NCBI RefSeq assembly: GCF_047501175.1
Contig: NZ_JBEQWH010000013.1
Span: forward strand, 1 to 44,676
Length of the DNA stretch: 44,676 bases
Source of the DNA: Methanoprimaticola sp047501175
GTDB taxonomy: Archaea > Thermoplasmatota > Thermoplasmata > Methanomassiliicoccales > Methanomethylophilaceae
Direction: 5' to 3'
The notes beneath the pieces are model-generated. The model searched no databases. It was not told where the DNA came from and worked only from the letters and a program-made list of their open reading frames with translations. Of this stretch, positions 1 through 6,782 are shown one piece after another. Every line of letters begins with the position of its first letter. Within the stretch, counting starts at the first letter, position 1. Position numbers and translations under genes: made by a program.

Positions 1-4
1 CCTC

Positions 5-32
5 CGGACCGTCCCAATGAGGGGGCGGTCCG
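5..32 (+). terminator. hairpin at the window edge, probable terminator of an upstream gene
   Basis: The arms CGGACCG (5-11) and CGGTCCG (26-32) pair perfectly, and the inner CCC/GGG bases can extend the stem. No gene is visible to its left inside the window, so the role is inferred from the structure only. Confidence 0.4.
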
Positions 33-57
33 TCGGCCGTACGGGTGTTCGCGATGT

Positions 58-228
58 CGGAGGAGAGGCCGTCGTTTTCCAAAGGAGATTGGATCGTTGA
101 GCGTTTCGGAACTCTAGCAGGCGATTGTTTGGAAAGGCATCCTTGTAAGCGTTCCCTGACGGCCTCGAGAGTACATGGATGATTCCGTATTTATAGATTG
201 GCTGATACATCCAACCATCATAGGGTCC
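58..228 (+). repeat. diverged tandem duplication, copy A (degenerate)
   Basis: This stretch aligns from end to end with 536-700. The shared blocks are the purine-rich Shine-Dalgarno region (81-87), a short reading frame, an AGTACATGG block, a TATA box (about 189-196) and the TTGGCTGATACATCCA motif. The frame that codes a 32-residue peptide in copy B reads TTG AGC GTT TCG GAA CTC TAG here (97-117), so an AAG codon of copy B is replaced by an amber. A TGA follows further on, so copy A looks like a decayed duplicate rather than a gene. Confidence 0.7.
198..213 (+). promoter_or_regulatory. TTGG-N8-TCCA operator-like motif, site 1
   Basis: TTGGCTGATACATCCA lies immediately downstream of a TATA-like TATTTATAGA. 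It is identical to site 2 at 676-691 and belongs to a six-member set in this window. The position over a predicted transcription start suggests a repressor operator; this is inference. Confidence 0.5.
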
Positions 229-535
229 GGAATATGATGTCCGGGCCTATCCTGTCACGTCAGATCGGTCTCGGCCGGATCGGCGTCTCATATGGCGTCT
301 GAGTCGACTGTTGGGTCGCACTGGAAGCATCGCGCATCCGGGAGATGGTCCTCGGGGAGTCGAGTGCGGCCACGTGTGAACAAGGGCATGTTGATCCTCA
401 GGCATCGTCTACATTCCGCGCACCAAGGGTCTGGGAGTCGGGGAAGACGCGGTGTGCTTCCCGCCGTACGCGGTCCCATCGTTGTGATCTGCGAAACTTG
501 ATGTCAGCGGGATCACGGCCTTACGTTGCATCGGA
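229..535. other. intergenic stretch between the two duplicate copies, no gene supported
   Basis: Short open frames exist here on both strands, but none has a convincing ribosome-binding site, recognisable protein sequence or codon pattern. I see nothing beyond spacer DNA. Confidence 0.4.
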
Positions 536-575
536 TCGATGGAGAGGTCGCCGCTTCCAAAAGGAGGATTGGATT

Positions 576-674
576 ATGAGCATTCTGGAACCCAAGCAGG
601 TGATTGTCGGGACATGGCAATATCAGGTGTTCCGTGACGACCTCGGAAGTACATGGGAGGTTCTATATTTATAA
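576..674 (+). CDS. small 32-residue ORF, unknown function
   Basis: ATG at 576 follows AAAGGAGG (560-567) with good spacing and runs 32 codons to TAA. The peptide begins MSILEPKQVIV and ends GSTWEVLYL. I do not recognise it. The frame is also traceable in the upstream duplicate (97 onward), where it is broken, so it was once duplicated together with its surroundings. Its stop codon sits inside the TATA box of the downstream zinc-ribbon gene, so its transcription could interfere with that promoter. It may be a leader peptide or a small regulator. The strong Shine-Dalgarno is the main support. Confidence 0.45.
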   Translation: MSILEPKQVIVGTWQYQVFRDDLGSTWEVLYL

Positions 675-691
675 ATTGGCTGATACATCCA
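661..691 (+). promoter_or_regulatory. TATA box with TTGG-N8-TCCA motif, site 2, for the zinc-ribbon gene
   Basis: TATATTTATAAA (about 663-675) is an archaeal TATA box, followed at once by TTGGCTGATACATCCA (676-691). Transcription should begin near 695-700, so the motif lies between the TATA box and the start site, where a bound protein would block initiation. Confidence 0.55.
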
Positions 692-751
692 TCCATAACA
701 TTCATGGAATCGACGCATATGTCGGTTCGTATGAGGGTGCATGCGGAGGGT

Positions 752-2026
752 ATGATGAATGGTGAGGTGACAGATGATCGTCCATCGGCATACTGCTACA
801 GATGTGGGCATTTCTGGACGACGAGGGCCGATTCGACACCTCGGAGATGTCCTCGGTGTCATTCATCAAGATGGGACGTTCCGGAGAGACGCGTCCGTAT
901 CTGCAGATTCTGCGGCAATGAATTCAGGATGGAGTCGTTGGAGTATTCATGTCCGTCCTGTGGGCGGAGGCAGAACGAGCCAGATTCGGATCGGAACCTG
1001 CATTGCAACCAATGCGATTATGATTGGGTCCGTAGAGGGAGTGCCCTTCCCAAAAGCTGTCCACTCTGTCGTTCGACCGGGTGGAACCTTCCAAAGGCGG
1101 AACGCATTATGTGTCAGCAATGCGGATATGTGTGGAGGAACCAGTCTCGGCATCCGTCGAAGTGCCCTCTGTGCCAGTCCCGGGTGTGGGACCGTCCTTC
1201 CATGGCCGTGCGCTGTCAGAGGTGCGGGCATGCATGGAGGATGAGGCCTACGCGGTCGGACGATGCCGCATCCATGTGTCCCAGATGTAAGAGCCGGAAG
1301 TGGAACGAGCCTATGGCCGTGGTAACAAACTCCGGGGATGGAGTTCCACAATACTCCGGTGTCAGGACCCGTCCCGAGACGATGCTCATCGTCTGTAAGG
1401 GATGTGGCTCCAAGTGGTACACAAGGGATGGCGGGACGATATCATGCCCTAGATGTGGGCTCCAGGTAAGCTATCACGACAGGATCGAGACGACATCCAT
1501 GCGTCTATGGTCGTCCGAGAGCATGTTCCTGACATATGTGGTAGAGAACGGCTATGGATGCGTATACCTGTGGGATGATGACATCCCGGTCTCGTGCATG
1601 TACATTCAAGAGGTACTGAGGCAATTGGACCTGACCATCGGGGATCTGATCAGGCGTGTGAACAACGGCGAGCTGAAGGACGAGTTCTCGTCGCTCGCGA
1701 ACGATATGGTCCGGCATAAGGACGATTATGTGCAGACCATCGATTATTTCAGGAAGAGGCTGTCCCTGACCTTCGATGATGCGGAGATCCTCGCATTGCA
1801 TTTCACGGGCATGGGGACGGAAGCGATAGCCAGACATCTGTTCAAGGACGAGGGCGATGTCCGGCAGGCCTTCGACAGGATAATGGACGCTTATTCAAAT
1901 TCCGGCATCATCGTGGACGATACGATATTCACCGAGGACCCGTTCAGTCACTATCGTCGATGTTTTTTCTGTAAAATGACCTTAATTACGAGGATTCTAC
2001 ACATTGTTCGAGGTCATATTACATAA
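752..2026 (+). CDS. multi-zinc-ribbon protein with C-terminal helix-turn-helix, putative regulator
   Basis: The protein has six consecutive zinc-ribbon modules in about its first 270 residues, each a CxxCG...W half followed by a CPxC...W half (for example YCYRCGHFW then CPRCHSSRW). A C-terminal region of about 190 residues ends in a helix-turn-helix-like stretch (DAEILALHFTGMGTEAIARH). I start it at 752 because GGAGGG (745-750) lies just upstream; ATG 755 is equally possible, and the in-frame ATGs at 653, 704 and 719 lie too near the TATA box. It is a full-length paralogue of the protein at 37420. The last 20 or so residues after DPFSHY have no counterpart in that paralogue and look like a read-on extension. 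DNA or RNA binding is inferred; no enzyme motif is visible. Confidence 0.75.
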   Translation: MMNGEVTDDRPSAYCYRCGHFWTTRADSTPRRCPRCHSSRWDVPERRVRICRFCGNEFRMESLEYSCPSCGRRQNEPDSDRNLHCNQCDYDWVRRGSALPKSCPLCRSTGWNLPKAERIMCQQCGYVWRNQSRHPSKCPLCQSRVWDRPSMAVRCQRCGHAWRMRPTRSDDAASMCPRCKSRKWNEPMAVVTNSGDGVPQYSGVRTRPETMLIVCKGCGSKWYTRDGGTISCPRCGLQVSYHDRIETTSMRLWSSESMFLTYVVENGYGCVYLWDDDIPVSCMYIQEVLRQLDLTIGDLIRRVNNGELKDEFSSLANDMVRHKDDYVQTIDYFRKRLSLTFDDAEILALHFTGMGTEAIARHLFKDEGDVRQAFDRIMDAYSNSGIIVDDTIFTEDPFSHYRRCFFCKMTLITRILHIVRGHIT

Positions 2027-2072
2027 GTTACCACTTTTTTCCATAACAACATATTAGAAACAATAATTGATA

Positions 2073-2088
2073 TTGGATGATATGTCCA
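2073..2088 (+). promoter_or_regulatory. TTGG-N8-TCCA motif, site 3, overlapping a start codon
   Basis: TTGGATGATATGTCCA is a nearly symmetric TTGGA...TCCAA. It overlaps the ATG at 2082 of the second zinc-ribbon gene. A weak TATA-like CATATTAG lies about 26 nt upstream of that ATG. Confidence 0.5.
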
Positions 2089-2636
2089 ACACAGTGCACA
2101 ACGCTCTTCAGACACTGGATGAGCATGCAATCGGATCGGACCACAGGGCGGTTGGCATCGTGGAGGTCAAGATGGACAGGGACGGCATATGCAATTGTCC
2201 CTTCTGTAACAGCGGTTTCAAGGTCACGACCGCGGATGATGACAGTGATCTTCTGAAGTGCAGGAGATGCGGTTATCGGTGGATGAGCAGAGGCGGTGAG
2301 CCGATGAAGTGTCCCAAATGCGGTTCATATGCCTGGAACAAACCGATGTTGGAGTGCAGATGCAACGTGTGCAACTACAATTGGATATCCAGGAAGGTCG
2401 GAGGGCCGTCCCGTTGCCCCAATTGCAAATCCAACAGGTGGGACGAGGTCCCAGGGATGTTCTTCAAGGAACTGGTCGAGGAGGATGCCCCGGAGGTCAA
2501 GAGAAAGTGGGTGCTGTCCCGTTATGAAGCGGGGGAGGGATGCATCCAGATAGCGTCCGCGTTGGGCCTTCCGGTGTTCAATGTGATCCGGACGATCAAG
2601 GAAGCACAGAACATCGACTATCTTCCAAGGTTGTGA
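2082..2636 (+). CDS. three-zinc-ribbon protein, second gene of cassette 1
   Basis: The 184-residue protein carries three zinc-binding units in a row: a CPFC unit paired with CRRCGYRW, a CPKCGSYAW unit, and a CNVCNYNW/CPNCKSNRW pair. The last 50 residues are helical, with a probable helix-turn-helix (GEGCIQIASALGLPVFNVI). It is clearly paralogous to the 195-residue protein at 38797, including the GMGCIELCI-type segment. I prefer ATG 2082, probably leaderless from the upstream TATA-like element, over TTG 2067. It follows the large zinc-ribbon gene in the same order as in cassette 2. Function unknown; nucleic-acid binding is likely. Confidence 0.7.
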   Translation: MSNTVHNALQTLDEHAIGSDHRAVGIVEVKMDRDGICNCPFCNSGFKVTTADDDSDLLKCRRCGYRWMSRGGEPMKCPKCGSYAWNKPMLECRCNVCNYNWISRKVGGPSRCPNCKSNRWDEVPGMFFKELVEEDAPEVKRKWVLSRYEAGEGCIQIASALGLPVFNVIRTIKEAQNIDYLPRL

Positions 2637-3281
2637 ACCGGGAGTCCGGGCATGTGTCGGCATCCACTTGATCGGATGGCAATGCACTCGACATCGGATG
2701 AGCTGGAGGGCCGCATCCCCTGCCGCGGCCATGGCCACGTGCTTCGTCTCCCCTCCGCCCACGATCAGGACGTCCCCGTCCACCATCGATGTCAGCTTGC
2801 GTATGTTCTCGGACACTTTCGGCTTATGGACGTCCATGTCCCAGTTCGGCAGCATGATCAGGCGTCCGTCCTCCATCACCCACGTGGTGCATCCGTCTCC
2901 CCCGGCCCTTATGCCGGCATTCCTCTGGTCTATCCCGTTGAAGACCTTCTCCGAGGCCTCGCTGATGACGACCCCCTGCTGATACCTGCCGAGGACGAAG
3001 GTCGGTACGGACATGCACACCGCCCTCATGCCCAGTGCGGAGAGGAACTCCGTCCCGTTCCTGTTCAGCGACACCCCTCTCTGCCGTATCTTCACGAGGT
3101 CGTAGTCCAGCAGGATGTTCAGCAGGCTGCGGGTACTGCCCTCGCCTATGCCGAGGTAGGTAGAGATCCTGGACCTGCCTACCGTCTTCCCATCCGACAG
3201 ATAGTCCAGCAGGTAGAAAACGTCGGAGTCGGAGAGCATGCTGCCGGAACCGTTTTTCTTGTAGTCCAGGATCAGAACCAT
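2325..3281 (-). CDS. winged-helix regulator with conserved C-terminal domain (DUF4443-like), extended tail
   Basis: The first 80 residues form a winged-helix domain (GRSRISTYLGIGEGSTRSLL). The next 130 form a conserved domain with RNAGIRAGGDGCTTWV and GDVLIVGGGE. The whole 210-residue core aligns with the 194-residue protein at 17900, so the two are paralogues. The paralogue stops right after its IDVAL segment, but here the frame runs about 105 residues further (from about 2640 down to 2325), fully antisense to the zinc-ribbon gene at 2082. That tail has no protein-like character and may be translated only because a stop was lost. DUF4443 is a family impression that a profile search should confirm. 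Confidence 0.65.
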   Translation of the reverse strand: MVLILDYKKNGSGSMLSDSDVFYLLDYLSDGKTVGRSRISTYLGIGEGSTRSLLNILLDYDLVKIRQRGVSLNRNGTEFLSALGMRAVCMSVPTFVLGRYQQGVVISEASEKVFNGIDQRNAGIRAGGDGCTTWVMEDGRLIMLPNWDMDVHKPKVSENIRKLTSMVDGDVLIVGGGETKHVAMAAAGDAALQLIRCRVHCHPIKWMPTHARTPGSQPWKIVDVLCFLDRPDHIEHRKAQRGRYLDASLPRFITGQHPLSLDLRGILLDQFLEEHPWDLVPPVGFAIGATGRPSDLPGYPIVVAHVASALQHRFVPGI

Positions 3282-3415
3282 GTCCGTTCGTACGAGACGG
3301 TCATGATTTAGAGTTTGTCAGAGATGGACGGGTCTGTGGCACACTGTGCAGAACGTTAAGGAAACGTGGAGAGCATGCGACGGGATGGTCCGTATTGGTC
3401 ATGGTGTGCCCGTAC

Positions 3416-3432
3416 GACCTATCCGCCCGGAT
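3416..3432 (+). repeat. 17-nt direct repeat upstream of pylB, copy 1
   Basis: GACCTATCCGCCCGGAT is identical to the copy at 3580-3596, 164 nt away. It may mark a local duplication or a paired regulatory site. Confidence 0.5.
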
Positions 3433-3496
3433 CTCTTGGCCGCCGGTACACACGATGCCGACCTGCGGTTCCGTATTTCAATTGGACCTCGATTGG

Positions 3497-3512
3497 TTGG
3501 ATGCATATTCCA
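3497..3512 (+). promoter_or_regulatory. TTGG-N8-TCCA motif, site 5
   Basis: TTGGATGCATATTCCA differs from the site at 38770 at only three positions. It lies about 170 nt upstream of pylB, between it and the diverging winged-helix gene. A TATA-like GTATTTCAA precedes it. Confidence 0.45.
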
Positions 3513-3579
3513 CATAGTACGGAACATCGTCCCATTGCGCCGGGACATCCGGATCCCCTGCATGGGGAGCGGGAGTCCG

Positions 3580-3596
3580 GACCTATCCGCCCGGAT
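3580..3596 (+). repeat. 17-nt direct repeat upstream of pylB, copy 2
   Basis: Identical to 3416-3432. It sits about 40 nt upstream of the pylB TATA box. Confidence 0.5.
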
Positions 3597-3631
3597 GATG
3601 AGATCGGTGGCATACGGGTTGGATGCGGGCA

Positions 3632-3641
3632 CTTTTTTATA
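3632..3641 (+). promoter_or_regulatory. TATA box of pylB
   Basis: TTTTTTATAA lies about 45 nt upstream of the GTG start, in an otherwise GC-rich stretch. Transcription should begin near 3665, leaving a short leader that includes GGTGAG (3673-3678). Confidence 0.5.
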
Positions 3642-3681
3642 ACCATATTATGCTGACATCTCATCGAATCCAGGTGAGATT

Positions 3682-4734
3682 GTGGACGTATCGGAAATCG
3701 CGGAAAGACTGGCCTCCGGAGGCGAGGCCACGGATGTGGAGCTTGCAGCTTTGATCACTGCCGAGGGAGAGGACCGTGATGCGGTCTTCGAGGCAGCACG
3801 CAGGGTCCGTGACCGCGAGTTCGGAAAGAAGACGTTCCTCTATGGGTTCGTATACTTCTCGACCTACTGCAGGAACGAGTGCTCCTTCTGCTACTACCGT
3901 AAGAGCAACGGGATCGACAGATACCGTAAGACCAAGGACGAGATCGTGGACCTGGCCAAAGGGATAAAGAAGGCGGGCATCAACCTTGCGGACCTGACCA
4001 TGGGCGAGGACCCGTTCATGATCAAGAACAACTATGAGAACTTCCTGGACCTGGTGTCCACCATACGCGATGAGGTCGGGCTCTCCATAATGGCTTCTCC
4101 CGGAGCGGTCCCCCAGGAGGACTTCCCGAGGATGAGGGATGCCGGGGCGGACATCATGGCCTGCTACCAGGAGACGTACAACAGGCAGCTCTTCGCGGAC
4201 CGCCGTCTCGCCCAGGACTTCGACTACAGGCGCAACCAGAAGGTCTGGGCGATGCAGAACGGCATGCTGGCGGAGGATGGCATGATGGTCGGCATCGGCG
4301 AGACCGTCGAGGACCGTGTCCATGCGATACGCGAGATGATCGCGCTGGGATGTGACCAGGTCCGCGCCATGACGTTCGTCCCCCAGGAAGGGACCCCCAT
4401 GGAGCAGTCGGGCACCGTCGATTCGGTCAACGAGCTCCTGTGTCTCGCGGCGATGAGGCTTCTGCGCCACGATGTCCTCATACCGGCCACCCTGGACGTG
4501 GAGGGCATCGCCGGGATGAGGACCCGTCTCGATGCCGGAGCCAATGTCGTGACGTCCATCATACCCGCACAGAGCCAGCTCGCAGGAGTGGCACAGTGCA
4601 GCATGGACATCGAGGACGGGCACAGGTGTGCCGATTACGTGATAGAGCGTCTCAGGGAGATGGGGCGCGAGCCTGCCACCGCCGATGAGCTCAAGAACGA
4701 GTTCGCCAGGAGGAAGGCCAGGATAGTCGCCTGA
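3682..4734 (+). CDS. pylB: methylornithine synthase PylB, radical SAM
   Basis: PylB rearranges L-lysine to (3R)-3-methyl-D-ornithine, the first step of pyrrolysine synthesis, using a [4Fe-4S] cluster and S-adenosylmethionine. The cluster cysteines are C63, C67 and C70 in YFSTYCRNECSFCYY, the CX3CX2C pattern of the family. Other PylB hallmarks are DLTMGEDP, YQETYNRQLF and DVEGIAGM followed by DAGANVVTSI. The length of 350 residues equals that of the Methanosarcina enzyme. The start is GTG, with GGTGAG 3-4 nt upstream. The next gene is gltX, and pylS, pylC, pylD and a pyrrolysine tRNA are not visible in this window, whereas pyl genes usually cluster. BioB or HydE, relatives in the same superfamily, fit much less well. 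Confidence 0.93.
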   Translation: MDVSEIAERLASGGEATDVELAALITAEGEDRDAVFEAARRVRDREFGKKTFLYGFVYFSTYCRNECSFCYYRKSNGIDRYRKTKDEIVDLAKGIKKAGINLADLTMGEDPFMIKNNYENFLDLVSTIRDEVGLSIMASPGAVPQEDFPRMRDAGADIMACYQETYNRQLFADRRLAQDFDYRRNQKVWAMQNGMLAEDGMMVGIGETVEDRVHAIREMIALGCDQVRAMTFVPQEGTPMEQSGTVDSVNELLCLAAMRLLRHDVLIPATLDVEGIAGMRTRLDAGANVVTSIIPAQSQLAGVAQCSMDIEDGHRCADYVIERLREMGREPATADELKNEFARRKARIVA

Positions 4735-4744
4735 TGTCCCGATC

Positions 4745-4771
4745 GGTCAGGGGGCCGTCCGTCCCCTGACC
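4745..4771 (+). terminator. hairpin after pylB
   Basis: GGTCAGGGG (4745-4753) and CCCCTGACC (4763-4771) form a perfect 9-bp stem ten bases after the pylB stop. Confidence 0.5.
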
Positions 4772-4788
4772 CGACACTCTGTCTGGGT

Positions 4789-4817
4789 CTCGTCCGATCG
4801 TCGGACGAGGGACCCTT
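4789..4817 (+). terminator. second hairpin with T-run, terminator before gltX
   Basis: CTCGTCCGA (4789-4797) pairs perfectly with TCGGACGAG (4801-4809), followed shortly by CCCTTTT. With the first hairpin it insulates pylB from gltX. Confidence 0.55.
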
Positions 4818-4840
4818 TTCAACCGTCCTCCTTCAAAGCA

Positions 4841-4847
4841 TTAATAC
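4841..4847 (+). promoter_or_regulatory. TATA-like element of gltX
   Basis: TTAATAC lies about 25 nt upstream of the gltX ATG and no Shine-Dalgarno is visible, so a leaderless transcript is likely. Confidence 0.4.
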
Positions 4848-4868
4848 CGCCTCTCCGATGGGGCTGTC

Positions 4869-6548
4869 ATGTCAGATCAGATCGAGGACACGATCAGGAA
4901 GTTCGCCCTCCAGAACGCTGTCTTCTTCAAAGGGAAGGCCAACCCCAAGGCCGTCGTCGGGAAGGTCCTGGGAGGATGCCCCGAGCTTCGCGCCAGGGCA
5001 GGCGAGATCACGCCTCTCATCAACTCCATCACGGAGGAGGTCAACGCCATGGGCCTGGAGGCACAGACGAAGGCCCTTCAGGAGATGGACTCTTCCCTTC
5101 TCGTCAAGGAGAAGAAGGAGCGCAAGTACGAGCTCCCGGAGCTCAAGAACGTCGATGGGAAGGTCGTCATGCGCATCGCCCCCGGTCCATCCGGGCCGCT
5201 GCACATCGGGCACACGCGCGTGTCCATACTGAACGACGAGTACGTCAAACGCTACGGAGGGGACCTCGTCCTGAGATTCGAGGACACCAACCCGGAGAAG
5301 ATCGACCCCGATGCGTACGATATGATCCCGGAGGACCTCGAGTGGCTCGGCGTCAAGTGCAACAGGACATACATCCAATCAGACCGCTTCCCCCTGTACT
5401 ACGATTACACCAGGAAGCTGCTCGAGGACGGCCATGCATATGTGTGCACATGCAACGCCGACCACTGGAGGGAGCTGAAGGAGAAGGGGATGCCGTGCCC
5501 CTGTCACGACCTTCCCGTGGAGGACCAGCTGGAGAGGTACGACAAGTTCCTAGCCGGAGGATACGCCGACGGGGATGCCGTCGTCGTCGTGAAGACGGAC
5601 CTGAAGCATCCCAATCCTGCCGTGAGGGACTTCGTCGCCCTCCGTCTCGTCAGGACGCCCCATCCCAAGACCGGTGACAAATACATCGCGTATCCGATGA
5701 TGAACCTCTCCGTTGCCATCGACGACCACGAGATGGGTATGACCCACGTCATCCGCGGGAAGGACCACCTGAACAACACCCACCGTCAGGAGTACATATT
5801 CGACTACTTCGGATGGAAGAAGCCCGAGTACTTCCACTACGGGCTGGTGAACATCCCGGACACCGTGCTGAAGACCTCGATCATCAAGCAGGAGATCCGC
5901 GACGGGGAGTATTCCGGATGGGACGATGTCCGTACGGGGACCGTCCGTGCGCTGGAGAGGCGTGGTATCAGGCCGGAGGCGCTCAGGCGCTACTGGGTGG
6001 AGGCCGGGATGAAGAGCGTCGACATCCAGTTCTCCTGGGACGGGCTGTACAGCATGAACAGGGATATCATCGATCCCGTCTCGGACAGGTTCTTCTTCGT
6101 GGCAGATCCGGTCCGTTACGACATCGACGGCATCGACATCATCGAAGGGAGCGCCCCGTTGCACCCGGACCATCCCGAGAGGGGGGACAGGACATACAGG
6201 CTGGAAGCCCCCAGGACGGTGTTCCTGGCGGCCGAGGATTCCAAGATGTTCTACGATTCCAAGAAGGTCCGTCTCAAGGACCTGTGCAACATCGATTACG
6301 GGCTTCCCGCCAAGTATGCCGGGAACGACGTGTCCGTCCTGAGACATGGTACGAAGGCCATCCAGTGGGTCGGGGCGGATGCCGTCAAGGCGAAGCTGCT
6401 GATGCCCGACGGCGAGGTCCAGAACGGTCTTGTCGAGAGCTCGATCGTCTCCGAGAAGAGCGACACCGTCCAGCTCGAGAGGATAGGGTTCGCCAGGATC
6501 GAGAAGAAGGATGCCGATGGCATCACCATGGTGTTCACCCACCGTTGA
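4869..6548 (+). CDS. gltX: glutamyl-tRNA synthetase, archaeal type
   Basis: This class I synthetase charges glutamate to tRNA(Glu), and in archaea probably also to tRNA(Gln) for transamidation. The ATP-binding HIGH motif is at residues 112-115 in APGPSGPLHIGHTR. The FEDTNPEK motif that binds the amino acid and tRNA end follows, then DLEWLGVKCN and a typical archaeal GDKYIAYPMMN. The KMSKS-equivalent region reads VLKTSIIK (near residue 335) followed by YSGWDD; this is a divergent loop, but it sits where the archaeal KLSTS loop is found. The 559-residue length fits archaeal enzymes with the N-terminal extension and beta-barrel anticodon domain. It stands alone, closed by a strong hairpin. Confidence 0.93.
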   Translation: MSDQIEDTIRKFALQNAVFFKGKANPKAVVGKVLGGCPELRARAGEITPLINSITEEVNAMGLEAQTKALQEMDSSLLVKEKKERKYELPELKNVDGKVVMRIAPGPSGPLHIGHTRVSILNDEYVKRYGGDLVLRFEDTNPEKIDPDAYDMIPEDLEWLGVKCNRTYIQSDRFPLYYDYTRKLLEDGHAYVCTCNADHWRELKEKGMPCPCHDLPVEDQLERYDKFLAGGYADGDAVVVVKTDLKHPNPAVRDFVALRLVRTPHPKTGDKYIAYPMMNLSVAIDDHEMGMTHVIRGKDHLNNTHRQEYIFDYFGWKKPEYFHYGLVNIPDTVLKTSIIKQEIRDGEYSGWDDVRTGTVRALERRGIRPEALRRYWVEAGMKSVDIQFSWDGLYSMNRDIIDPVSDRFFFVADPVRYDIDGIDIIEGSAPLHPDHPERGDRTYRLEAPRTVFLAAEDSKMFYDSKKVRLKDLCNIDYGLPAKYAGNDVSVLRHGTKAIQWVGADAVKAKLLMPDGEVQNGLVESSIVSEKSDTVQLERIGFARIEKKDADGITMVFTHR

Positions 6549-6557
6549 AACCAGTTG

Positions 6558-6590
6558 CCTTGTCGGGGTTTTCCCGACAAGGTCTTTCTA
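6558..6590 (+). terminator. terminator of gltX
   Basis: CCTTGTCGGG (6558-6567) and CCCGACAAGG (6573-6582) form a perfect 10-bp stem with a GTTTT loop, followed by TCTTTCT. Confidence 0.7.
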
Positions 6591-6591
6591 T

Positions 6592-6646
6592 CAAGCACAA
6601 GCACAAGCACAAGCACAAGCACAAGCACAAGCACAAGCACAAGCAC
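6592..6646 (+). repeat. CAAGCA hexanucleotide microsatellite, nine units
   Basis: CAAGCA is repeated about nine times without error. Imperfect CATAAG/CACAAG units reappear at 6719-6742 after an AT-rich island. The tract starts a few bases after the gltX hairpin and precedes the AlbA_2-type gene. It is not CRISPR because there are no spacers. Confidence 0.9.
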
Positions 6647-6780
6647 GTTTTATATTTTTATTATATAAATAATTATAAATCAATATATAATAAAATTACA
6701 AGGATTAATTGAACAAGAGCATAAGCATAAGCACAAGCACAAGATAAAACAATATTTGTACGAGCATTCTCATTAAGCAT
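6647..6780. other. AT-rich island upstream of the AlbA_2-type gene
   Basis: About 70 bases are almost pure A/T, with many TATA-like elements, in otherwise GC-rich DNA. Degenerate copies of the hexanucleotide follow at 6719-6742. It probably contains the promoter of the gene at 6783 and may mark an insertion boundary. Confidence 0.5.
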
Positions 6781-6782
6781 AC

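Larger units (their letters stand above)
536..700 (+). repeat. diverged tandem duplication, copy B (intact promoter copy)
   Basis: This copy keeps an intact AAAGGAGG, a 32-codon reading frame, a TATA box (about 661-675) and the TTGGCTGATACATCCA motif, and it leads directly into the zinc-ribbon gene at 752. Copy A at 58-228 is the diverged partner, roughly 70 percent identical by eye. Confidence 0.7.
3282..3631. other. intergenic region upstream of pylB with operator-like sites, no gene
   Basis: No coding frame is convincing here. The stretch holds the TTGG-N8-TCCA motif at 3497-3512 and two copies of the 17-nt GACCTATCCGCCCGGAT. The spacer between the diverging regulator and pylB is long for this compact genome, which points to regulation. 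Confidence 0.45.

Noticed and set aside
292..501. Short frames in the first 500 bases
   Set aside because: No ribosome-binding site, no plausible protein sequence.
3661..4623. 320-codon minus-strand frame across pylB
   Set aside because: Antisense shadow of a confidently identified gene.
6592..6646. CRISPR-like repeat
   Set aside because: Units of six bases without spacers; it is a microsatellite.
5813..6712. Frame running from gltX through the hexanucleotide repeat (KHKHKH tail)
   Set aside because: Wrong frame of gltX joined by chance to the repeat; the lysine-histidine tail is repeat-derived.
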